Made by a program: the position numbers and the translations under genes. A stretch of DNA of 21,233 bases from Phytohabitans sp036906915 (GTDB taxonomy: Bacteria > Actinomycetota > Actinomycetes > Mycobacteriales > Micromonosporaceae). The stretch lies in the NCBI RefSeq assembly GCF_036906915.1, contig NZ_JBAKHX010000108.1, forward strand, positions 1 through 21,233, given 5' to 3'. Shown here in pieces: positions 1 to 8,400 of this stretch. The notes beneath the pieces were generated by a model. It made no database searches. It was not told the origin of the DNA and saw only the letters and a list, made by a program, of their open reading frames with translations. Numbering within the stretch: the first letter of the stretch is position 1; every line of letters begins with the position of its first letter.

Positions 1-927
1 GCGTTTGCCCAGCTCAACCCCTAAACTCCAGCACACGTGTGACTACGAACTGCGGAACCCGGGTCAATCGATGCGGCGCACAAGGTAAATGAGTAGAGGA
101 AGCGGATCACCTGTGCCGGACTGCCTGTCGGAACGAGGTGACTTGCCACCCGGCTTAAATCGATCATGAAGTCGGGCCCATCCTGGGCCGACCATGTGAG
201 CATGGAAAGTCCACCCGCGTCCGAGGCATGAGGGTCCGGCCGTTCCGCAGCCCAGCACGGTCCGAGAGAAAGCGCACGTCAAATCCTTGATCAAATGTTA
301 TTGAGAGGCAATGGCTCTTGACCTTCGCGCGCACGAAGGTCAGTAGGCAGAAGCCAAGATCGGCTAGCAGAGATCAGTGACAAAATGGATTGCAAAGTGG
401 ATGGATCGTCGCGCAAAGGGGACAAGGTCGATTCAAGCCAAGCTGTCCCGCCAAGGACCCCGCTCGGGGGCGACGACGAACCGACCCGCTCCTCGCGCGC
501 GGCTTGCGCCAGCACCAAGGCATTCGGCCTCCCCGGCGTGCGGCGCCTCCCTCGCCCACTCGCCACGGCGCGTCCCCCGATCAAACGCCCTGGTCATAGC
601 CGCTGGGCGCCCGTGAGGCGGTGCCGAAAGTGCACGATTTCAGTGCTGCTCGGCCCAACTCCGGGGATTACCACGCACATTTAGGTCCGCTTAGTCCATT
701 TTAGAACTACTTGCAGATCAAGTGACGAGTGCCTTTGATCTGCCGGGATCTCGCGTTTAACCTTGCCGTGCAGTGCGCTGCGCGGACCGTCTCTTGTCGG
801 AGGCTGCCGATATTGTGCGGGCCATGCTCAGGATGACCCTGTTGCGCGCTGCAGGCTCGCGCACTCCTTACTGTCATTGGACCAAAGCGGGTCGCAGGTG
901 GTTTTCTATTGCGGGGGGCAAGCGCTA
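1..927. other. Gene-poor leader upstream of the defence operon
   Basis: I recognise no gene here. Short open frames exist on both strands, but none gives a recognisable protein, none has a convincing ribosome site, and several overlap in different frames, as random high-GC DNA does. The G+C content of roughly the first 120 bases and of 690-760 looks lower than in the genes downstream. A TTG-started extension of the methyltransferase frame back to 763 is possible on paper, but its 55 extra residues resemble no methyltransferase N-terminus. No tRNA, integrase or attachment-like repeat was seen. The promoter of the downstream operon should lie in the last few hundred bases; the inverted repeat at 713-743 is the only clear structure. 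Confidence 0.5.
713..743. promoter_or_regulatory. 9-bp perfect inverted repeat upstream of the methyltransferase gene
   Basis: GCAGATCAA at 713-721 is the exact reverse complement of TTGATCTGC at 735-743, separated by 13 bases. It lies about 185 bases before the chosen methyltransferase start in otherwise uncoded, relatively AT-rich DNA. It could be an operator for the defence operon or an RNA hairpin. A 9-bp match can also arise by chance, and no regulator gene is adjacent. Confidence 0.3.
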
Positions 928-2082
928 ATGGCACGTGTAGCTGGGCGCTACGCTGCAGTTTCAATGTTTTCCGGTAGTGGCGGGATGGATTTGGGCGCGG
1001 AACAGACCAAGCGCGTCAGGGTGGTCTGGGCTAACGACATCGAGCCGTGGGCCGTAGAGACGTACAAGCGCAACCTCGGGCGCTACATCGTGGCCGAGGA
1101 CATTGCCGATCTTGAGGTGCCGGACGTGCCGTGCGACATCCTTCTTGCCGGGCCACCCTGCCAGGACTACTCGACGCTATGGAACCACGACGGGCTCAAG
1201 ACAGCGCGAGGGAACTTGTTCCGCCACGTCGCTCGGTTCCTGGATGCGCTGCGTCCAGCGGCATTCGTGCTGGAGAACGTCCCCGGCCTGCTGTCTGCCA
1301 ATCATGGGGCGGCCTGGACTCTCGTTCGTCACGCCCTGCGTTCGCCGTCGAGCTTCGTTACGAGTCCTCGGGAGGCGCCCGGAGTCCGGTACGACCTGTC
1401 GGCCCAGGTGATCGATATGGCTGACCTCGGCGTCCCCCAGAACCGCGAGCGCCTGATCGTGATTGGTGTGCGTCGCGACCTGAGGATCCGGCCCCCAATG
1501 ATCCCGGAGCCCTTCGCAGGCCACCACAGGACGGTCGCGGACGCGCTAGACCGTGACCCGATCCCGGACGACGCACCGAACCACGAGCGCGGGCTCGACA
1601 GCCCCGAGGTGGTCAAGCGGCTGAAGCTTATTCCGCCAGGCGCCAACTACGAAGTCATTCCCCAAGGACACCCCTCTGCCGTGAAGGGCCTGATCAGCCA
1701 CGTCTACCGCCGTCTGGATCCCAACAAGCCGGCGTACACGATGATCTCCGGAGGTGGCGGCGGCACCCACGGATACCACCATGCCGAGCCTCGGCGGCTG
1801 AGCAACCGAGAGAAGGCTCGGCTGCAGGGCTTCCCCGACGACTTCGTCTTCGAGCACGGACCGGTCCGCAACCGTGCCTCTGCGTACGCTCGCGTGCGCC
1901 GGCAGATCGGAAACGCGGTCCCGCCGCCGGCCGCGAAGGAGATCGTCGGCGCCCTAACCCAGGTACTACTCGCCGCCGGCGTACCCCCACGGAAGGCAGA
2001 CGAACTGGCCGCCGCGCGCCGGAACGCGGGAACGGCATCACACCCTGAGCGCCTAGCCGAAAGGAGGGCTGCCGGCCAGTGA
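928..2082 (+). CDS. C5-cytosine DNA methyltransferase
   Basis: This 384-residue protein should transfer a methyl group from S-adenosylmethionine to C5 of cytosine within a specific DNA site. The family motifs appear in order: motif I FSGSGG (residues 14-19, SAM binding), motif IV GPPCQ with the catalytic Cys at residue 78, motif VI ENV (116-118), motif VIII QNRER (171-175), then a late RLQGFPDDF block and motif X GNAVPPP near the C-terminus. All catalytic motifs are present, so it looks active. I chose ATG 928 because motif I then falls at its usual distance from the N-terminus and a G-rich site lies upstream (about 912-918); the frame is open back to TTG 763. The recognition site cannot be read from sequence. 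The gene ends in a GTGA overlap with the next gene, and its place at the head of a DptFGH-like set suggests it supplies the self-mark. Confidence 0.95.
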   Translation: MARVAGRYAAVSMFSGSGGMDLGAEQTKRVRVVWANDIEPWAVETYKRNLGRYIVAEDIADLEVPDVPCDILLAGPPCQDYSTLWNHDGLKTARGNLFRHVARFLDALRPAAFVLENVPGLLSANHGAAWTLVRHALRSPSSFVTSPREAPGVRYDLSAQVIDMADLGVPQNRERLIVIGVRRDLRIRPPMIPEPFAGHHRTVADALDRDPIPDDAPNHERGLDSPEVVKRLKLIPPGANYEVIPQGHPSAVKGLISHVYRRLDPNKPAYTMISGGGGGTHGYHHAEPRRLSNREKARLQGFPDDFVFEHGPVRNRASAYARVRRQIGNAVPPPAAKEIVGALTQVLLAAGVPPRKADELAAARRNAGTASHPERLAERRAAGQ

Positions 2083-3953
2083 CCGCCCCCGAAGACCTGT
2101 CGGACGAACTCCCTGCCGTCGCCGCCCTAAGGTCCCTGTCCATCTTCAGCGCCGACCAGGCCGGCGCTTACCGCGAACACTTTCAGCACCTCGCAGAAGC
2201 GCTCGGGGAGGACGTGCCCACCCGTTTGGCTCGGCACGTCAGCGCATGGGCCCAAAGTGGGCAAGCCGGAGCGATCGTGCTCACCGGCAACGCGGGGACC
2301 GGTAAGACGGCCGTCGCCGAGTCCTACTGCCGCGACGTCGGCGGCACCCTGCCACCGGGCGACGAGCCATGCGAGGTTGCACCAGGCCGGTGGGTGATCA
2401 AGGACCTCTCCGGCCTGTCGGACGACACGGCGCGGCAGGCCGCGCTCGAGACGGTACTCGACGGCGTCGCCTCCGAGGCAGGCCAACACCTGGTTTGCGC
2501 CAACGAGGGGGTTCTCCGCGACGCGCTCGACAGCCTCGACCATCAGGACCTGGCCACGGCCCTAGAAGAGGCCCTTCGCAGCGGCGCCGCCGAGGTCGGC
2601 AAACTGGTCGTGGTCAACGTCAACCGCCAACGCCCAACCGCACCGGGCCTGTGGGACGGCCTGCTGGACTTCCTAACCCGCGAAGAGCTATGGACCGGCT
2701 GCGCCGGCTGCCCGTTCGACCTCGGCAGCTGCCCAATGCGCAGCAACGCTGAGGCTCTTCGAGACCCACGTGTGCGCGAGCAGCTACGCACTCTAGTGCG
2801 CCTGGGCGCCGGCGAGGCGGTGCCCACGATCCGCGAGGTCTTGTCGGTGTTGTCCTGGGCCATAGTCGGGGACCGGACCTGTAGGCACGTCAAGACCTCG
2901 ACCCGTGACCAAGACAGGGCCGCGTTTACAGCCACCGACGGCTACTTCACCCGCATCGTCGGCGGCGGGCTTGCCCCCGACGCCATCGAACGGTCTCCGC
3001 TGATGTCGGGGATGCTAACGGCGCTGCTCGGATACGTTAGCGACCTGGAAATTGACGGCTGGCTCCGAGACACGACAGGGGCGCCCGACCGGGTTCGCAT
3101 GCTCGCGGGCGACCCCGCGGTCACCGAAGATGATGGCCGACGCAGCCAAGCCCTCGCTGGGAGCCGATCTCCGTTGGACCGGGTCCGGACGAAGCAGGGC
3201 ACGATGACGTTCCAACACCTCGGGGAGCTCGTGAGCACGAGCGAGGATCCGACGAAGGTCGACGACGGCCTCGACGCCCTAGTTGCCGGCGACGGCGACA
3301 CCAACGCGCCAGCCCAGGTCTTGTGGCGGCAGCGCATCTACTTCGAGGCGAGCGGGGTGCTCCGTGGTGGGGACCTCGCGTCGCGACGCCTGCTGGGCTA
3401 CCGCTACGTGGCGGACCTCGTGACGCTGGCCAGCAAGGCCGCAAGCGGCGAGGACGTCGTCCTCGAGGTCGCAGGTCTCGTCCGTGGGTTGAACTTCCTT
3501 GTCACCGGCTTCTCCAGCCCTCACGAAGGGCTGGTGGTACCGGACCCGGCGTGCCTGTTCGCGCGGGACCCCGGCTCGTTCCGCCCTGCCCGACCTTCGC
3601 TCGTATTCGGGCTGGTGCCACTGGAGCGTCTATCCGTCAGGGTGCCGGACCGCGGGCTGGTGGAGCGGATCCTGGATGTCGACCATGTGGAGGTGGAGCT
3701 CGTCGTGGACGGCAGCTCTGACCAGTCGCTTCGCATCCGCCCCAAGATGAACGAAGCGATCCGCGAAGCAGCCGACTTCCAAGGGCCAGTCGGCCAAGGC
3801 GTCGCCGAGATGAACGACCTTCGGGGCTTCTACAGCCGGCTCGCGTCAGCTGAGGCAGCCAGCGACTCCATCCGGGTCGCCGACCCAGACTCGGATCCGC
3901 CGGCCCTGGTCAAGGTCAACCTGCCCTACTTCGCGAAATCTCGGAGGACGTAG
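2079..3953 (+). CDS. P-loop ATPase, DptF/DndF-like restriction component
   Basis: This 624-residue protein has a clear Walker A motif, GNAGTGKT (70-77), and a hydrophobic strand ending in Asp (WVIKDLS, about 109-115) that could be Walker B. Next comes a cysteine cluster, C208-x2-C211-x6-C218, with C268 or H270 as possible further ligands, suggesting a small zinc or iron-sulfur site. The C-terminal half has no motif I recognise. Size, an N-terminal ATPase, and a position directly before a motif-poor protein and a giant HerA-type ATPase match DptF of the DNA phosphorothioate-dependent restriction systems. The GTG start overlaps the methyltransferase stop (GTGA) and has an AAGGAGGG ribosome site at 2061-2068, so the two proteins are translationally coupled. 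The assignment is by context plus ATPase type; it could be another AAA/STAND-like ATPase. Confidence 0.6.
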   Translation: MTAPEDLSDELPAVAALRSLSIFSADQAGAYREHFQHLAEALGEDVPTRLARHVSAWAQSGQAGAIVLTGNAGTGKTAVAESYCRDVGGTLPPGDEPCEVAPGRWVIKDLSGLSDDTARQAALETVLDGVASEAGQHLVCANEGVLRDALDSLDHQDLATALEEALRSGAAEVGKLVVVNVNRQRPTAPGLWDGLLDFLTREELWTGCAGCPFDLGSCPMRSNAEALRDPRVREQLRTLVRLGAGEAVPTIREVLSVLSWAIVGDRTCRHVKTSTRDQDRAAFTATDGYFTRIVGGGLAPDAIERSPLMSGMLTALLGYVSDLEIDGWLRDTTGAPDRVRMLAGDPAVTEDDGRRSQALAGSRSPLDRVRTKQGTMTFQHLGELVSTSEDPTKVDDGLDALVAGDGDTNAPAQVLWRQRIYFEASGVLRGGDLASRRLLGYRYVADLVTLASKAASGEDVVLEVAGLVRGLNFLVTGFSSPHEGLVVPDPACLFARDPGSFRPARPSLVFGLVPLERLSVRVPDRGLVERILDVDHVEVELVVDGSSDQSLRIRPKMNEAIREAADFQGPVGQGVAEMNDLRGFYSRLASAEAASDSIRVADPDSDPPALVKVNLPYFAKSRRT

Positions 3954-5488
3954 TGGCTCCCAACCGGCGTCTCGCGCCTGGCCAGGTCGCGAAAGTCCTC
4001 TTCGGGCTCGATCCGGACCGAGACGAGCGCGCCCCGCAGCTGTGCGCGGAGACGCTGCTCACGCTCGCGCAGAACCGGTACAGCGCGCCGGAGAGCAGCG
4101 ACTCGCTGGTCAGCCCGAAGCGGCAGCGCTTCGCACTGCGCAGCCTCGCCCTAGCAACGAATTTCCTGGCCGGTCGCGACGGCCGAGCGGGCGAGGACAA
4201 CATGACGCCACAGTTGTACGGCAACCAGCTGGCTTCAGGGTCCGATGTGCGCAACAGTGCCAACCTGGCGCTGGCCCAAGACGCGTTGCAGGGCCTCATC
4301 GACCCCGACACTCAGCGCGGCCAGCCCGGAGCGTGGCTGCTTAGACCGTTCCACGATTCGCTGTTGTGGTACGACGCCCGCAAAGCCAGCGGTCGCGAGG
4401 ACTGGACGGTGCGGAAAGTGTACATGCGCGGCAGCGGCATAGCCCTCGCCCGTCTGCTCCTCGATCCCGGGGAGCCGGAGTCTGCAGAGCTGGGCGCGAG
4501 GGCAGTTGCAGCCATCAAGGAGGCGCTGACGGGCCCGAGCCCGCTGGCCGAGATCAGCAACCGGCTTGAGTCGGCGCTGCAGTCCGGCGAGGCATACAAC
4601 AAGACACCGGACACCGAAGACGACGAGAAGGAAGCCTGGGACCGGGGCGGGGAGGAGCTGCTGCGATCGCTCGGGGCGAGCCTGTGCCGGCATGCCGAGG
4701 GCGTGATGTGCCAAGGTGGCGCCAGTGGGCCAGCCAAGCTCTGGCAACTGCGCACCATCTTCGCACTCGACCTCGCTGTGCACGCGCTGCGCGTCGCGTG
4801 GGACGCCACGTTGACTCCCGAGGAGGACCGCTTCCTCCTCCTCAGCTTCGGTGGCGGCCCGCGGGCGCAGGACCGAGTCCGGCAACGATCTGAGGAGTCA
4901 TACAGGAGGGCCCGCATCCGCCTGAACGAGGCGACAATCTCCACGTTGGCGCGCCTCATGCGGCAGCTGGTCGAAGACCAGACTGTCAATTGGGTCGACG
5001 AGTTTGAGAAACGCAGCAAGCTGGCCGAAAACTCACCCGACAGCGTGTCGCACCAGCTGACGAAGCTGACTGCTGACAGCCCGGTGGGAGAGTTCCTCCG
5101 GCTCGCGCGCACCTCCGTGGAGAACGCCAACTACGGTCGGGCAGAAGACGGGTTCCGTGTCCTTCTGGAGTCGGTCGGGCTGATCGCCGGCACGCGGTAC
5201 CGGTACCTGACGGCTACGCCCGACCTGCTGGCGGCACTCGTTGGCGCTCTGTCGGCCCAGATGCCGATGCCGAGCAACGAGTTCTTCGCTGCGGTCCGGC
5301 AGGAGTGGGGCCTCGTGATCAACCAAGAGTCGGCGGCGTCGACGAGCCTGCGCGGCCAGGTCGACGGCGCCGGCCTCGAACGCAACGCCCGTCGCGCCGA
5401 ACGGCTGATGAGCGAAGCGGGCCTGGCATTGAGCCTGTCCGACCGCACGACGGTGGTCGGCGAACGCGCGCAGAGGTGGGGAAAGTGA
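3953..5488 (+). CDS. Uncharacterised protein, in the DptG/DndG position
   Basis: The 511-residue product has no catalytic motif, signal peptide or membrane segment that I can see. It is rich in Ala, Leu, Arg and Glu and reads as mostly helical. A acidic, hydrophilic stretch (about residues 218-230, roughly DTEDDEKEAWD) may separate two helical halves. Near the C-terminus a block beginning RYLTATPDLL and running to EWGLVIN looks like a compact winged-helix or small helical domain, but this is a guess. The GTG start overlaps the previous stop by one base (TAGTG) and has GGAGG at 3944-3948; the 3' end overlaps the next gene (GTGA). In phosphorothioate restriction systems the middle gene, DptG, is a similar-sized, motif-poor partner of F and H, and I infer the same structural role here from position. 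Identity with DptG is unproven. Confidence 0.5.
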   Translation: MAPNRRLAPGQVAKVLFGLDPDRDERAPQLCAETLLTLAQNRYSAPESSDSLVSPKRQRFALRSLALATNFLAGRDGRAGEDNMTPQLYGNQLASGSDVRNSANLALAQDALQGLIDPDTQRGQPGAWLLRPFHDSLLWYDARKASGREDWTVRKVYMRGSGIALARLLLDPGEPESAELGARAVAAIKEALTGPSPLAEISNRLESALQSGEAYNKTPDTEDDEKEAWDRGGEELLRSLGASLCRHAEGVMCQGGASGPAKLWQLRTIFALDLAVHALRVAWDATLTPEEDRFLLLSFGGGPRAQDRVRQRSEESYRRARIRLNEATISTLARLMRQLVEDQTVNWVDEFEKRSKLAENSPDSVSHQLTKLTADSPVGEFLRLARTSVENANYGRAEDGFRVLLESVGLIAGTRYRYLTATPDLLAALVGALSAQMPMPSNEFFAAVRQEWGLVINQESAASTSLRGQVDGAGLERNARRAERLMSEAGLALSLSDRTTVVGERAQRWGK

Positions 5489-8400
5489 GCCAGCGGCTTG
5501 GCGGCGCACTCGCCGAACACATCAAAGGCATCGGCGGCGACTCGAAGTTCGTGCTGGTCGAAGGCGTCCCCACGAGCCTGGCCCTCGGCATGGCCGCGGC
5601 GTGGAGCGATGAGTTGCCTCCTTTGGCCGTCGTGTCCGACTCTCCCCGCAGATTCGGCGATTACGCGTTGTCGGGCTCAGGGACAGGACTGCGAAACCGA
5701 TACCCTCGAGGGATCGTGCTGGTCCTTTGCGAGGGCCTGCAGGTGCCTGACCGCAGCGGTCTCAACCTTTTCGAGAACCTCGCCCCCGGCGACCTGCTGG
5801 ACTCCCCAGATGGGCTGGTCCTGCTCGCTCGACAGCATCCCGCCGCGAGCCCCGACGGCTCCGTCCGGGCGGTGCGCGAGGCCGTAATGCGCGCCGGGAT
5901 CGCCCACAAGCCCAGCGCCGCCCAGGTCGCGACGTACTTCGACCGGGTCGCGGCCGGCGAGAACCCGCTCGCCTGCCTGCCGGCCATCGGGGCCTTCGCC
6001 GACACTGCTACCGGAGGGCGGGTCGACGCTGACCGCATCGGCGACAACCTCGCCCTGGCAGCGCGTCGCACCAGCGAGGACGTCTTGCGGACCACGGCCT
6101 ACGCCGAAATCCGCAGGCGAGCTGAGGCAGTCCTCGGCCGCCGCCCCGGGTTGCGGGACGACCCAGACAGCGCGAAGGCCGCCGCCGCGAGCGTCATGAC
6201 CATGCTGCAGTCCGGCAGTGAGCAATTGCTCGAGCACCTGCAGTTCGACGAGGCGCGCGAGATCCTCGAGCAGCGCACTCAGGACCTTGCCGATACCGTG
6301 CTGCAGGCCTTGCGCGACTACGAGCGCACCCACAAGGGCGGCCGGGTCGAGCGGTTGCCCTGGCCCGACTACTACGCCCGCGCGGAGGAACTGCGCCGAG
6401 CCGCCCAGCAACGCGAGGCTGCCCGGGAGCTGCTGGATCTGGACGACGCCCAGTCCCGCGGCATTTTCAACCGCACCACCCGAATCAAGCTCGAGAAGCT
6501 GCTGCGCGACAGGGCCATCAGCGGGAGCAGCCCGTCCTGCCCCGAATACGCCCTGATCAAAGCGGTGCAGCAACTCGGCGGCCCACTCGCGCGAATCCAG
6601 GTTTTGAACCCCAAGCCGCCGTCGGACACGGCGAAGGTCAACCGAAGCGGCGCGGCGCGATCCATCACCCTTGGCTGTGCCAGACTGCGGCTCGGCGGCC
6701 TGTTGCGCCGGATGGAAAGCGGAGGCGTCGACGTTGATGGCCTCCTATTGCAGCCTGCGAACAATGACACGACTTTGGAGTCTTTCCACGACGCAGATCT
6801 TCCGTCCGGCGACCTCGCGCTGCTGCAGCTGCGGCTCTACGCCGCCGACGGCAGCACAGTCCACGTCGACTGGCGGCCTGACCTCGACGACGCTGCACTG
6901 CTTCGAGCTGCCCTTCTGTTTGCCGAACACCCGGCGCTCACTCTCACTACCCCGGACGAGCCGACCCTGTCGTCGTTTTGTGGCGATGCCGAGGCTAGCC
7001 CGGTGCCAGTACCCATCCAGCTCAAGCCGCTCGCGCACGAGCTGCGCGAGCTCACTCGCATGTCGCTGCAGGAAGGGCTCAACCCTCAGCAGCTGCGGAG
7101 GTGGTCAGCGAGCTGGACATCAGCAAGCAATACCGAAGGTCCACAAGGCGGATCCGCCACGGCCGAAGTGCTCTCGCTCGCTGGCGGCGTCGCCGGCCGA
7201 AACCACTGCGTCGGCCTCACTGGCTTCGCCCCGCTGAAGGCGGAGTGGCTCGGCCAGTACCTGGAGGCGCTGTGGTCGCTGCTCGACGCGGCTTCCGGGG
7301 AGTCCGACGACAAGCCCGTCGCTGCAACAGCCGCCAGCATCGCTCGTACGACCGCCTCTCACCACCCTGCCCATGTCCGCGCCCGGATGCGCGACAGGGC
7401 GCTGCTGCCAACCAGCGAGGGGCGGCTGTGGAGCCTGTACGGCGGAGCCGACACGCGCGACGAGAGCGGTTACGCAGGCGAAGCCCTCACTTCGGTCATC
7501 GTGCGGCTGCTCACGCTGCAGCCCGAGGCGGCCGGCCACCTGCGCTGCCTGGCTTACGGGCCGGGTGCAGCTGACCTGCTCGTTTCGCAGGCGGTCAAGT
7601 TGATCGGCCGCAAGACCGGCCGGGGCACGATCGCCAAGATCGAGGTGTTCTGTGTCGGCCAGGAGGCCACCGACAGGCCGGACTGGCGCACGCTCGCCCG
7701 TGCGGACGAGGAACTGCGCGACAGTCGTGATGTTCTGGAGCTGCGGTACCTTAACAGCCTCGTCCGGGCACGGGAGGTCTTGCAGCAGCGTGGGTCCGAC
7801 AGCCCGGCTGTGCACCTCGCTTTGGTCACAGGCATTAGTGACGGCGGAAACCGGCTGCAGATCGAGTTTCCTGAGGTCCCGCCACCTCGTCAAGACGCCG
7901 AGGTCCTCTTTGCGCCGCGTACGTCCCAGCGTCCACAGAAGGACCGGCGCATGCTGCTGATGCCACCCGCCACGACGAAAGCGGGCATCACCTGGCTGAA
8001 GCTGCAGGCGACGGTGGAGGACGGCTGGCCAGAGGAGGGAGAGGACATCCCGGTGCCGGAGGTCCGCGCCGGCGCGATGGACATCGCCGAGCAGCTCCAG
8101 GAGGTCCACGACCTTGCGCTGTGGGTGGCAACGCTAGACCGGTACGCGACGCGCGACAGCCTCGAACAGGCCCTCGGCGCGGACCGAATCGCGATCTTGC
8201 ATCAAGAGCGCCGGCTCGGAGGCGACAGCCCCCTGTCACTCGTCCTCAGCCAGAAGTCGGGCGGGCCGGCGGACCGGGCTATTGGACGGAGCTTGCGAGC
8301 CGCTGGCATCGTCTCCGACAAAGAACTGGCGCTCAGCGTCGGCGCCGACCTCCGCCGAGTTGCCAGCCAGGGCTACGGCATCCTCGCTCTGGAGGCGGCC

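Noticed and set aside
1..700. tRNA gene or attachment site at the left edge
   Set aside because: No cloverleaf, T-loop sequence or direct repeat could be found on either strand.
763..927. N-terminal extension of the methyltransferase from TTG 763
   Set aside because: The extra 55 residues resemble no methyltransferase N-terminus, and ATG 928 places motif I normally with a G-rich site upstream.
5305..5484. N-terminal extension of the HerA-type protein from ATG 5305
   Set aside because: It lies wholly inside the preceding gene and reads as low-complexity Arg/Pro-rich shadow sequence; GTG 5485 has a ribosome site and the operon's usual GTGA overlap.
7120..8109. Minus-strand frame of 329 codons inside the HerA-type gene
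   Set aside because: Shadow frame created by high GC bias; no domain and no ribosome site.
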